From Aquiluna sp. (GTDB lineage: Bacteria; Actinomycetota; Actinomycetes; Actinomycetales; Microbacteriaceae), in contig JAPKCK010000005.1 in the NCBI GenBank assembly GCA_028822985.1, forward strand, positions 1 through 64,000: a stretch of 64,000 nucleotides of DNA. The letters are read 5' to 3'. Each line of letters opens with the position of its first letter. Position 1 is the stretch's first letter. The notes beneath the pieces are model-generated. The model was not told the DNA's origin. It saw nothing but the letters and a program-made list of their open reading frames with translations, and did no database searches. Both the position numbers and the translations under genes were made by a program. Positions 46,643-54,969 of this stretch are shown here, piece by piece.

Positions 46643-47235
46643 TTTTCCACCACAATCTCGCACAATTTCATAGTCTGTTCTTGCTCGTAAAACTCATCTT
46701 CTTGAATGGACCAAGCCGGCCAATACGTGTCAAATTGCCCCTGATCTCTTTTCGAGAATCTCGTTTTTCTTTGGCCTGCGTCACTCTCGATCCAGATGGT
46801 CAGGTCCGCTTGTTCGCTGGATGCCAAGGACACAGAACCGCAGCCCTCGACAATAACTAGGTTGCCGCCTTCAAAACTACGCCAACCATTCGCTGGCTCG
46901 TTTGCCATGCCTCGCTCGCCAATTTGCCAATCCCAGACCTGCCAATTGGCTTGCTTTCCGGAGGCAATGGGCCCAAGGATACTTCGGTTTAGATAGGTCG
47001 ACCCTGCCCTCAGGCCATCCCAGCCTGGATATAAATCGTCCATGTGGATTAGCTTGGGGAGTTGCTTCTCGGATCGAAAAATCAAATCGGCTAGCTGACC
47101 GGCGAAGCGCGACTTTCCGGATCCGGCTCTGCCATCAATCAGGACTATGGCTGTGTTTTTTGTTTGGATAAGAACATCAAGCTTGGAGTGAACCGAAACA
47201 AGGGCCTCCTCGTAGCTAAGCAAATTTCGCGGCAT
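46639..47235 (-). CDS. P-loop kinase-like ATP-binding protein (uridine kinase fold)
   Basis: A 198-residue protein with Walker A GRAGSGKSRFAGQLADLI near residues 35-52, then HMDDLYPGWDGLRAG, resembling the substrate loop of uridine kinase-like proteins. The C-terminal part has the lid-type KTRFSKRDQG. Such small ATP-binding proteins are common in actinobacteria, but their substrate is not known; nucleoside or pantothenate kinases are distant relatives. It is convergent with the DedA gene with a 4-bp overlap. Confidence 0.75.
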   Translation of the reverse strand: MPRNLLSYEEALVSVHSKLDVLIQTKNTAIVLIDGRAGSGKSRFAGQLADLIFRSEKQLPKLIHMDDLYPGWDGLRAGSTYLNRSILGPIASGKQANWQVWDWQIGERGMANEPANGWRSFEGGNLVIVEGCGSVSLASSEQADLTIWIESDAGQRKTRFSKRDQGQFDTYWPAWSIQEDEFYEQEQTMKLCEIVVEN

Positions 47236-47321
47236 ATGGTGAGTTTAGGCGGAATTCCCGTAAGCTTAGAAAGGCTATTCCAGCCTCCTCAGAATTTTCC
47301 CAACCCAAGGTCTATATAAAA

Positions 47322-49223
47322 ATGAAGAACAACGCGCTCAGGAACCTAGCCATCGTGGCCCACGTGGACCACGGTAAGACTACTTTGGTTGACGCCATGT
47401 TGCGTCAGACTGGATCTTTCGCCTCTCACGGGACGCAGGGCGAGCGCGTCATGGACTCCGGGGACCTTGAGCGCGAAAAGGGCATTACCATCCTGGCCAA
47501 GAACACTGCGGTTCGCTATGAGGGTCCTGCAGCCAATGGCGAGTCGATCATCCTAAACGTTATTGACACCCCGGGTCACGCTGACTTCGGTGGCGAGGTT
47601 GAGCGTGGTTTGTCCATGGTCGACGGCGTGCTACTGCTAGTTGACGCATCAGAGGGGCCATTGCCACAAACCCGTTTTGTGCTGCGCAAGGCATTGGAAG
47701 CGAGGCTTCCTGTGGTGCTACTTGTGAACAAAACTGATCGCCCGGACGCCAGAATCGACGAGGTAGTTGAGGAAAGTCACGACCTACTTCTAGGTCTTGC
47801 TTCTGATTTGAACGACACTATGCCGGATTTGGATGTCGATGCAATTTTGGATCTTCCTGTTATTTATGCTTCAGGCCGAGCTGGTCGAGCATCACTAAAC
47901 AAGCCAGCAGATGGTGAGTTTCCGGACTCGGAAGACCTAGAACCTCTATTTGAGGCGATCTTGAAGTACATCCCGGCTCCTACTTACGAAGAAGGCGCAC
48001 CACTGCAAGCCCACGTCACAAACCTTGACTCATCTCCATTCCTTGGTCGCCTAGCGCTGCTTAGGATTTTTAACGGTGAAATCAAGAAGGGTCAGACAGT
48101 TGCCTGGGCTCGTCAGGACGGAACCACTCAGAACGTAAAAATTACCGAGCTGCTTGGAACAAAGGCGCTGGAGCGTATGCCAATCGATAGTGCCGGTCCT
48201 GGAGACATCGTGGCTGTTGCCGGTATCGAGGACATCACCATCGGTGAATCACTTTGTGACCCGAATGACGTCAGGCCACTGCCGCTAATTACAGTTGACG
48301 ATCCTGCGATCTCGATGACCGTCGGTATTAACACTTCTCCTATGGCCGGCCGCGTCAAGGGCGCCAAAGTCACCGCTCGTTTGGTGAAAGATCGACTAGA
48401 CCGCGAGCTGATCGGTAACGTTTCGATTCAAGTTCTTCCAACCGAGCGTCCAGATGCTTGGGAAGTTCAGGGACGAGGCGAGCTAGCTCTAGCCATTCTT
48501 GTTGAGCAGATGCGTCGCGAGGGGTATGAGCTAACAGTTGGCAAGCCACAGGTAGTCACCAAGAAGGTCGACGGCAAGGTGCACGAGCCGGTTGAAGACC
48601 TGACCATTGACACCCCAGAAGAGTTCTTGGGTGCTGTCACGCAGCTTCTAGCCGCCCGCAAGGGCCGCATGGTCAACATGACCAATAATGGAACTGGATG
48701 GGTGCGAATTGAGTTCATGGTTCCATCACGAGGACTTATCGGATTTAGAACTGAGTTCCTGACCACAACCAAGGGTGCCGGTATCGCGAACGCACTGGCT
48801 GCGGGCTATGAGCCATGGTTCGGCCCAATTGTTACTCGACAAAATGGATCTATGGTTGCAGACCGAGCCGGTGTTGCGACGCCATTTGCGATGATCGCGC
48901 TACAAGAGCGTGGATCATTCTTTGTTGAACCAACCAGTGAGGTCTACGCCGGAATGGTAGTAGGCGAGAACTCTAGGGCTGATGACATGGACATCAACAT
49001 CACAAAGGAGAAGCAGCTCACTAACATGCGAGCTGCTTCTGCTGACAACTTTGTTGGCCTAACTCCTCCCAAGAAGCTTTCTTTGGAAGAGTGCCTGGAA
49101 TTTGCTCGCGAAGACGAATGTGTTGAGGTCACGCCAGAAGCCACCAGAATTCGAAAGCTGGAGCTCGATCCAAACGCCCGTGCACGCCATGCTTCTTCCA
49201 GAAAGCGCGCTTCCGAAAGCTAG
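47322..49223 (+). CDS. typA: Translational GTPase TypA/BipA
   Basis: A 633-residue EF-G-like GTPase involved in 50S assembly and stress adaptation. G1 AHVDHGKTT is near 13-21, REKGITI near 46, G3 [14 protein letters not shown] and G4 NKTDRPDAR follow. Domain II is near 210-310, then the EF-G-like domains and the TypA-specific C-terminus ([17 protein letters not shown]). A TATATA -10-like element is at 47313-47318, very close to ATG 47322, so the mRNA may be leaderless. Confidence 0.96.
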   Translation: MKNNALRNLAIVAHVDHGKTTLVDAMLRQTGSFASHGTQGERVMDSGDLEREKGITILAKNTAVRYEGPAANGESIILNVIDTPGHADFGGEVERGLSMVDGVLLLVDASEGPLPQTRFVLRKALEARLPVVLLVNKTDRPDARIDEVVEESHDLLLGLASDLNDTMPDLDVDAILDLPVIYASGRAGRASLNKPADGEFPDSEDLEPLFEAILKYIPAPTYEEGAPLQAHVTNLDSSPFLGRLALLRIFNGEIKKGQTVAWARQDGTTQNVKITELLGTKALERMPIDSAGPGDIVAVAGIEDITIGESLCDPNDVRPLPLITVDDPAISMTVGINTSPMAGRVKGAKVTARLVKDRLDRELIGNVSIQVLPTERPDAWEVQGRGELALAILVEQMRREGYELTVGKPQVVTKKVDGKVHEPVEDLTIDTPEEFLGAVTQLLAARKGRMVNMTNNGTGWVRIEFMVPSRGLIGFRTEFLTTTKGAGIANALAAGYEPWFGPIVTRQNGSMVADRAGVATPFAMIALQERGSFFVEPTSEVYAGMVVGENSRADDMDINITKEKQLTNMRAASADNFVGLTPPKKLSLEECLEFAREDECVEVTPEATRIRKLELDPNARARHASSRKRASES

Positions 49224-49819
49224 GCGATTTTGGAATCTATTGAATAGATTTCGGCGGGGTCTCTACGGGTTCTTGTTGCTACTTCACGCTGAACTAACTC
49301 TGGGCTGTGGTTTTCAATTGTTCCTTGCTTGCCAATTGCAATCACGCAGATAACTTCCCGATTCTTGGCGCCGACTATGTCTGAGACGACATCGTGATTG
49401 ATGCCCCCCATGTAGTGAGCCTTGAGGCCCATGGCTTCGGTTTGGGTAACCAGCTGGCTCGCTGCAAGTCCAACGTCGAAGAAGGTACCACCTTGGTTCC
49501 TAGGTTCGCCATCAAATTTTGTATCAGCCAGCAACACTGCATAGGCGGAGCCCTGTGGCGCCCAGGCTTGGTTGAATCCCTTTAGTCCCGATTCTGACAT
49601 TTGCCCAAATAGATCGGTTCCAGATCTCAGTATCACCACGTGCCAATTTTGCTGGTTGCTACTCGACGGGCTCCAGCGGAAGGCCTCGCCAAGGCTCGCA
49701 GCTTCGTCGTCAGACATTTTGTAGCTTGAATCAAAGATTCTCGGACTCCAACGGTCACGGATCAAAGGGTGTAATTCAGCGGAGGTTTCGGCAGGTTTAT
49801 TCAATAAGTCGTTAGTCAT
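49220..49819 (-). CDS. Nitroreductase family protein
   Basis: A 199-residue FMN-dependent oxidoreductase. The N-terminal RWSPRIFDSSYKMSD and the FMN-contact segment FRWSPSSSNQQNWHVVIL (about 49-66) are typical. GTFFDVGLAASQLVTQTEAMGLKAHYMGG follows. It should reduce quinones, nitro compounds or related substrates with NAD(P)H; its physiological substrate is unknown. It overlaps the convergent typA stop by 4 bp. Confidence 0.88.
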   Translation of the reverse strand: MTNDLLNKPAETSAELHPLIRDRWSPRIFDSSYKMSDDEAASLGEAFRWSPSSSNQQNWHVVILRSGTDLFGQMSESGLKGFNQAWAPQGSAYAVLLADTKFDGEPRNQGGTFFDVGLAASQLVTQTEAMGLKAHYMGGINHDVVSDIVGAKNREVICVIAIGKQGTIENHSPELVQREVATRTRRDPAEIYSIDSKIA

Positions 49820-49874
49820 AATAAACCCAACTCTAATTCCCTTTCTTTTAGTCCGCGGGCACTACTATTGGCAG

Positions 49875-50771
49875 GTGTCGACAAGAGGCTTGATTCTTTT
49901 TTCAATGGCAGGCCTATTTTGGGGCCTTCCGTACTTCTTTATCGCACTTGCTCTAGAGAGCTTTTCAACACCCACGATTGTTTTTGCCAGGACATTCCTT
50001 GGCGCGCTGGTTCTAATTCCTTACGCGGCTTTGACCGGGGGGCTAAAGCCGGCGCTCAAGGCGTGGCCCTATGTGGTGATGTTTGGACTTATCGAGATGG
50101 TGGGACCTTGGTTCTTGATTACCGAGGCTGAGAAAAACATATCTTCCGGTCTTGCCGGTCTTCTGATTGCGACTGTGCCATTTTTTGCCGTGGCCGTGTT
50201 GGCGATTTTCCTGAAGGACCGAAAGGCTCTGCGTCCGCGGTCATTGGCTGGAATGCTAATCGGTTTCTTCGGTGTTGTCGTTTTGGTCGGAATTGACTCG
50301 TTCTTGGGGGCAGTGAATCCGCTATTTGTGATGATGGTCATTCTGGCCGCCGTTGGTTACTCGATCGCACCGATTATCGCCAGCAGAAAGCTAAACCATG
50401 TTCCGAGCGCGGGGGTAATTGGTGTCAGCATGGCGATGGTTTCGATCATCTACGCGCCGTTTTCCCTGCCCGGTTTGGGTGACGAGTTAGCCGTTGCTAG
50501 CACATCGAGCATCTGGGCGATTGTTGTTTTGGGACTGGTTTGTTCGGCGTTGGCGTTTGTAGTGTTTTTCATGTTGATTCAGGAAGTTGGACCAGTCAGG
50601 GCCACTCTGATTACCTACGTTAATACTGCCGTAGCTCTCACACTGGGTATCGTGTTTTTGAACGAGCCGATCACCATCGGGTTGGCGGTTGGATTACCAC
50701 TTATTGCAATAGGTCTTTACTTAGCCGGGGGCACTGAGAAGAAAAGAGAGATTCCAGAAACTCCGGCCTAA
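49875..50771 (+). CDS. EamA/DMT family transporter
   Basis: A 298-residue ten-helix transporter with two EamA repeats (about 5-140 and 150-285). Typical segments are MAGLFWGLPYFFIALAL near the start and ALITYVNTAVAL-like TLITYVNTAVALTLGIVFLNEPI near 245-265. Members export or import amino acids or metabolites; the substrate cannot be deduced. GTG 49875 starts 55 bp from the divergent nitroreductase. Confidence 0.9.
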   Translation: MSTRGLILFSMAGLFWGLPYFFIALALESFSTPTIVFARTFLGALVLIPYAALTGGLKPALKAWPYVVMFGLIEMVGPWFLITEAEKNISSGLAGLLIATVPFFAVAVLAIFLKDRKALRPRSLAGMLIGFFGVVVLVGIDSFLGAVNPLFVMMVILAAVGYSIAPIIASRKLNHVPSAGVIGVSMAMVSIIYAPFSLPGLGDELAVASTSSIWAIVVLGLVCSALAFVVFFMLIQEVGPVRATLITYVNTAVALTLGIVFLNEPITIGLAVGLPLIAIGLYLAGGTEKKREIPETPA

Positions 50772-50808
50772 TCAGCATTTCGAGTTAGTTTCGGAAGCAC
50801 TTCAGGAG

Positions 50809-51339
50809 CTAGATTAGGTAGAGATCGTCTCCGGTAATGTTTAGCAATCTGGCATTAACACCGACCGCAACTGTTCCAGCTGGCATATCTTTGGTGACTA
50901 CCGCGTTCGCACCAACGGCACAGTCATTACCAATGCGAATATTACCGATTAGCTTGGCTCCAGCACCGATAATTACCCGATCTCCGACCGTGGGGTGTCG
51001 CTTTACAGGGTCCAAGGTTTTACCGCCCAGGGTTACGCCGTGGTAGACCAAAACATCGTCTCCGATTACTGCTGTTTCACCGATAACGACACCGACGCCG
51101 TGATCAATCACGAACCGCTTCCCTATTGTTGCACCGGGGTGGATTTCAATGGCCGTGAAGAACTTGGCATGGTTTGAAACCATTCTTGACAGCGTTCGAA
51201 GCCGAAGATTCCACAATCTGTGTGCCAGGCGATACAGCCAAACCGCGTGAAGTCCGGCGGATGTGAACCACAGTTCCCATGCGCTTAGAGTGGCGGGATC
51301 TCGCTCAAGTCCGGCGCGAACGTCTTCCCTAAAACTCAA
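50809..51339 (-). CDS. cysE: Serine O-acetyltransferase
   Basis: A 176-residue acetyltransferase (EpsC/short CysE type) that makes O-acetylserine from serine and acetyl-CoA. The short N-terminal helical part is followed by hexapeptide repeats from about residue 67 (HPGATIGKRFVIDHGVGVVIGETAVIGDDVLVYHGVTLGG), containing the catalytic DHG and YHGVTLGG histidines. Its start overlaps the cysK stop by 4 bp, so product and next enzyme are made together. Confidence 0.95.
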   Translation of the reverse strand: MSFREDVRAGLERDPATLSAWELWFTSAGLHAVWLYRLAHRLWNLRLRTLSRMVSNHAKFFTAIEIHPGATIGKRFVIDHGVGVVIGETAVIGDDVLVYHGVTLGGKTLDPVKRHPTVGDRVIIGAGAKLIGNIRIGNDCAVGANAVVTKDMPAGTVAVGVNARLLNITGDDLYLI

Positions 51340-52286
51340 TGCTTGCTCTGGTATTCATCTTGCAGGTCGCGGTAAAGAGTTGAAGAAACATAACGCTCAC
51401 CAAATGAAGGGACGATCACCACTATTTGCTTGCCGGCAAACTCTGGACGTGTTGCAATCTGGCATGCCGCCCACAACGCGGCCCCTGACGAGATGCCCGC
51501 CAAAATGCCCTCTTCGGCGGAAGTTCGCCTCGCAAATTCAAATGCTGTCGCGTTTTCGACGCTGATGACTTCGTCATAGCTTTTGGTGTCAAGTATTGAG
51601 GGTATAAAGTTCGGCCCAATTCCAGCGAGCGGGTGACCGGCTGCATCGCCTCCGGTCAGCATCGGAGAAGAGGCAGGTTGAACAACGAAGCTTTTTATCT
51701 CCGGGTTTAGTTCCTTCAGTCGCTGCGACGTTCCAGTAATGGTTCCGCCGGTGCCACTTCCTGCAACTAGTGCGGCGACTTGGCCGTCGGTATCGGCCCA
51801 AATCTCCTCCGCGGTGGTCCTCCGGTGAATGTCGGGTCCGGCTTCATTATCAAACTGACGCATCATGACTGCGTTTTCGATTGTCCTGCCTAATTCATCG
51901 GCTTTAGCAACCGACCCCTTCATGCCCTCTGCTGCAGGAGTGAGTACTAGCTCCGCACCGTAGGCACGAATCAAGATTTTGCGCTCCATGCTCATTGAGT
52001 CAGGCATGACAATTATGGTTTTGTAGCCGCGTGCCGCACCCACCATGGCCAGCGATATTCCAGTGTTTCCGCTGGTGGCTTCGATAAGAGTCCCCTCGGG
52101 CTTTAGCTCGCCTGATTTCTCTGCGGCGTCCACCATGGCGATACCCAGTCGATCCTTCACTGAGGACGACGGATTGTAAAACTCAAGCTTGGCAAGCACA
52201 GTGGCCTTAGCGCCGTCGGTCACTTTGTTGAGGGTCACCAGAGGGGTGTTTCCGAACACTTCTGTGATGTTGTTGTAAATACGCAA
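51336..52286 (-). CDS. cysK: Cysteine synthase (O-acetylserine sulfhydrylase)
   Basis: A 316-residue PLP enzyme that makes cysteine from O-acetylserine and sulfide. The PLP lysine is K44 in PSSSVKDRLG, EATSGNTGISLA binds substrate, and GSGTGGTITGT holds the cofactor phosphate. Its last residues are polar (DEYQSKH), and the usual C-terminal region that CysE's tail probes is intact. It is translationally coupled with cysE. No T-box or other leader element could be identified in the 148 bp before it. Confidence 0.95.
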   Translation of the reverse strand: MRIYNNITEVFGNTPLVTLNKVTDGAKATVLAKLEFYNPSSSVKDRLGIAMVDAAEKSGELKPEGTLIEATSGNTGISLAMVGAARGYKTIIVMPDSMSMERKILIRAYGAELVLTPAAEGMKGSVAKADELGRTIENAVMMRQFDNEAGPDIHRRTTAEEIWADTDGQVAALVAGSGTGGTITGTSQRLKELNPEIKSFVVQPASSPMLTGGDAAGHPLAGIGPNFIPSILDTKSYDEVISVENATAFEFARRTSAEEGILAGISSGAALWAACQIATRPEFAGKQIVVIVPSFGERYVSSTLYRDLQDEYQSKH

Positions 52287-52434
52287 GAGATCAGTCCTAA
52301 AAAGTCGAGGCTACAAGATTCTAACCAGAGTGGGGAGTGCATAAGTCCTTATTGCCGATTGTTACGTCTCGGGTATTGATTTGGCAAGAGTGGCTACCTC
52401 AAAATCAGAGCGAGTGCAAATACTCTTTGCCTAG

Positions 52435-52803
52435 ATGAAAAAACTCTCTATGGCTGTCCTCTTGGGGCTCGGCATTATTGGCCTCGCTGGCTGCAGTATC
52501 CAAGAAGTAGCCTCCACTGCAGCCGATGCCGCTGCTTGCAAGGCACTTAGTTCCACCTTGAGTGGCATTTCTGGTGCATATGAGCAAGGCCTAGTTGACT
52601 CCGGCGTAATTGCTCAACTCGATTCGGTCGTCGGAGAGCAAGTTGATTTTTTACTTTCGACCGAATTGGCGGCTGACCTCGCTGAGCTTGCTAAACAACT
52701 AAGCCAATCAAGCCCTGCTCAGGGAACTTCGGACAAGGTCGCTGAACTAACTGCGAGCATCTCTGAAAAGTGCTCCGGCTACGGCATTGATTTTTCAAAC
52801 TAA
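52435..52803 (+). CDS. Small lipoprotein of unknown function
   Basis: A 122-residue exported lipoprotein. Residues 1-19 form a signal peptide (KK, then a Leu/Gly/Ile core), ending at the lipobox LAGC with the modified cysteine at position 20. The mature part is helical, rich in Ala, Ser and Leu, with two further cysteines (ACKALS and EKCSGYG) that could pair. I recognise no family. It lies alone between cysK (divergent) and glpX, 36 bp upstream of the latter. Confidence 0.8.
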   Translation: MKKLSMAVLLGLGIIGLAGCSIQEVASTAADAAACKALSSTLSGISGAYEQGLVDSGVIAQLDSVVGEQVDFLLSTELAADLAELAKQLSQSSPAQGTSDKVAELTASISEKCSGYGIDFSN

Positions 52804-52839
52804 CCGTGGCAGCACTTCTGGCTTCAGTAACCTAAGAGC

Positions 52840-53817
52840 ATGAATTCATTGCCTCCGGAACTGCACCCCGACCGCAACTTGGCCTTGGAGTTGGTGCGAG
52901 CCACCGAAGCCGCGGCAATTCGTGCCTATCCGTTCATTGGTAAAGGCGATAAGAATGCGGCCGATGGCGCGGCAGTCGACGCAATGCGAGCTTTCTTGGG
53001 GACCGTTAACTTCGAGGGTCTTGTGGTAATCGGGGAGGGCGAAAAAGATAACGCTCCAATGTTGTTCAACGGTGAAATCGTGGGAACTGGTAACGGCCCG
53101 AAGGTCGACATCGCCGTTGATCCCATTGACGGCACATCATTGACTGCAGCCGGAAGGCAGAATGCTATCTCTGTGATAGCGGTTGCTGATCGCGGTTCAA
53201 TGCTCGATGCTTCCACGATTTTTAAAATGGACAAGTTTGTAACCGGGCCCGCCGGTATCGGTGTGTGTGACATTAGGCAGTCAATGGATGACAACCTTCG
53301 CGCCTATTCAAAAGTGACCGGTAAGCCAGTAGCTGAGATTCTGGTCGCAGTTCTGGATCGCGAATACAACGCTGAGCTCGTGGATGAAATCAGAAGGGCT
53401 GGAGCGGCGACTCGGCTGCTTCGAGACGGCGATGTTGCCGGTGGAATTCAGGCGGCGAGAGAAAATTCTCGAATCGATATGTGCGTCGGTAAGGGAGGGT
53501 CGCCAGAGGCGATTATTACCGCCTGCGGTATTCAGGCATTAGGTGGCCTTATTCAAGGAATTCTTGCTCCCGGTGACGAGGAGGAAAAAAAGCGCGGCCT
53601 CGACGCCGGCTTGAAGTTTGACTACGTTTATGAGACCAACGAAATGGTGAAATCTGACAACACATTTTTTGTCGCCACGGGGGTGACCGATGGCATGCTG
53701 TTCTCGGGTGTCAAAAAACTTGGCAAGACCATACTCACTGAATCATTGGTGATTAGGGGAAGATCCGGAACCGTGAGAACTATCTCGGCCGAATACAAGG
53801 CTGACCGCTGGCTCTAG
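52840..53817 (+). CDS. glpX: Class II fructose-1,6-bisphosphatase
   Basis: A 325-residue GlpX-type phosphatase for gluconeogenesis. Conserved stretches: ATEAAAIRAYPFIGKGDKNAADGAAVDAM, GEGEKDNAPML with metal-binding Asp/Glu, the substrate loop DPIDGTSLTAAG (about 93-104), and CVGKGGSPEAI. It is complete and typical in length. It ends 1 bp into the convergent transporter fragment. In M. tuberculosis glpX is next to fum (Rv1099c and Rv1098c); here the two are 17 kb apart. Confidence 0.95.
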   Translation: MNSLPPELHPDRNLALELVRATEAAAIRAYPFIGKGDKNAADGAAVDAMRAFLGTVNFEGLVVIGEGEKDNAPMLFNGEIVGTGNGPKVDIAVDPIDGTSLTAAGRQNAISVIAVADRGSMLDASTIFKMDKFVTGPAGIGVCDIRQSMDDNLRAYSKVTGKPVAEILVAVLDREYNAELVDEIRRAGAATRLLRDGDVAGGIQAARENSRIDMCVGKGGSPEAIITACGIQALGGLIQGILAPGDEEEKKRGLDAGLKFDYVYETNEMVKSDNTFFVATGVTDGMLFSGVKKLGKTILTESLVIRGRSGTVRTISAEYKADRWL

Positions 53818-54245
53818 TGGACCAACTCGTCATCAACGAAGTGGTTTTTGGCAATCTGAATCCCCATGAGGGCACTCAGTAGCGCAACCCCAAAAAACAT
53901 CCAGAGAGCAAACTCCCAACCTCCCGTGATCTCTCGGAAAACTCCCACCAAAAACACAATGATCGTGGTGATTGTGTAACTCATTCCCTGACCAAACGAG
54001 CTAACGGCGAGCACTGTGCTGCGCTCTCTCGACCGCAGGTTATAAAGAGTAAGAGCAAGAGGGAACATCGTCGGTCCAAGACCGAGCGCTGCCACCCAAA
54101 CCCAGAGATGTGGCCCGTCGGTCCAAAGAATACCCAGCGCTCCTGTCATCCCCATGGCGCTTGAAAACCAGATAATGGGCGCGTGGAGCTGCTTGTACTT
54201 GACTGCTAGACCGGGGACCAAATGCGCCGCGGGGAGGCCCAGGAT
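53814..54245 (-). pseudogene. C-terminal fragment of an MFS transporter
   Basis: The frame encodes about 140 residues of an MFS carrier of the CynX/NimT kind: four or so hydrophobic helices with LNLRSRERST-like loop NLRSRERSTVLAVSSFGQGMSY and a polar C-terminus (KNHFVDDELVH). Twelve-helix members are about 400 residues, so two thirds are missing. Transporter-like sequence (LGLPAAHLVPGLAVKY) can be followed to about 54243 and then stops abruptly where sufT-like sequence begins on the other strand. No convincing start is present (TTG at 54221). It looks like one side of a deletion junction. Confidence 0.75.
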
Positions 54246-54617
54246 TCTGCAGATCTTGGACTGACGGAGCCGGTCGCCGAAACCGTGCTTGTGGACGGGC
54301 CAGCCTTTGAGATGGACCAGGTAATGAGACAGCTCATGAATGTTTTCGAACCCGAAATCCCTATCAATGTTGTGGATCTGTGGCTAATCTACGGCTGTGA
54401 AGCACAGGAACTAGATGATGGCACGTACCGAGTTGAGATTGAAATGTCAGTGGCGGCACCGGGTTGTGGCATGAGTGACGTGCTCAAGAATGACGAGCAA
54501 ACCGAGGTTGGGTTGGTCGCCGGTGTGAGCGACGTCGATGTTAAGTTGGTCTGGGGGCCACCGTGGGGTCAGGACCGAATGTCGGAGGCAGCCCGGCTGG
54601 AACTTGGAATGTTCTGA
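54222..54617 (+). pseudogene. sufT: sufT (DUF59/MIP18) lacking its N-terminal domain
   Basis: The frame from ATG 54222 encodes 131 residues. From the DSADLGL segment on it matches long-form SufT iron-sulfur assembly proteins: FEPEIPINVVDLWLIY, then AAPGCGMSDVL with the family cysteine, then WGPPWGQDRMSEAARLELGMF at the C-terminus. The usual N-terminal 70 or so residues are missing, and the sequence before DSADLGL belongs to the transporter fragment on the other strand. The MIP18 core is intact and might still be made from an internal start (for example ATG 54312), so loss of function is likely but not proven. Confidence 0.7.
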
Positions 54618-54699
54618 GCTGACCAGGTCCCTACCGGGACAGGAGGACCTGAGGTCCCGCCTGACCTCACGAGCAATCGTGTCGACAAAGCGCAGCATG

Positions 54700-54785
54700 A
54701 TTATCTTGTTGGGCGCTACGCAGGCAGGATTCTGGCGGAGTTCCGACACGGAAACGGGTCTAAAACCTCTTAGCCCTTGGTGTGC
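54700..54785 (-). pseudogene. Vestige resembling a Phd/YefM-type antitoxin N-terminus
   Basis: On the minus strand the frame reads GFRPVSVSELRQNPA. VSVSELRQNPA closely resembles the conserved DNA-binding N-terminus of Phd/YefM prevent-host-death antitoxins. The residues that follow (CVAPNKIIMLRF) no longer resemble the family, no toxin gene is adjacent, and the frame runs on into the antisense of sufT. I read it as a decayed fragment; chance similarity is possible. Confidence 0.3.
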
Positions 54786-54867
54786 CGAATTGCACCCCTA
54801 AGTACGGCCTCCGCCTTAACAGCAACTCCAAACGAACAGAAGACGCGGCATTCTCATTTGCTGTTGA

Positions 54868-54896
54868 TTGAAGTCACTATTTGGACATACTATAGG
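54868..54896 (+). promoter_or_regulatory. Putative promoter of the fuconate dehydratase operon
   Basis: TTGAAG (54868-54873) and TATAGG (54891-54896) are separated by exactly 17 bp, the standard spacing. The leader would be about 65 bases before the TTG start at 54970. The -10 overlaps an ATAGGATTCAA element that recurs twice in the island. Confidence 0.4.
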
Positions 54897-54902
54897 ATTC
54901 AA
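54892..54902 (+). promoter_or_regulatory. Shared island element, copy 1 (ATAGGATTCAA)
   Basis: ATAGGATTCAA matches the element ATAGGATACAT found upstream of two other island genes at 9 of 11 positions. It overlaps the putative -10, a position where a bound repressor would block RNA polymerase. Confidence 0.4.
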
Positions 54903-54969
54903 AGCAACTTTGTGTTAGCCAAGAATAGAAGCAAGCTTTGGTATTTCCGGTCATGAACTCAGGAAGCAG

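Larger units (their letters stand above)
54618..54969. other. 352-bp region with hairpins, an antitoxin-like vestige and the island promoter
   Basis: After the sufT stop two consecutive hairpins can be drawn: CAGGTCC/GGACCTG (54624-54651) and GAGGTC/GACCTC (54651-54668). A minus-strand frame then shows a Phd-like antitoxin N-terminus (see separate entry). The last 110 bp hold a -35/-10 pair and the first copy of an ATAGGAT element upstream of the fuconate dehydratase gene. No intact gene is seen. Confidence 0.6.
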
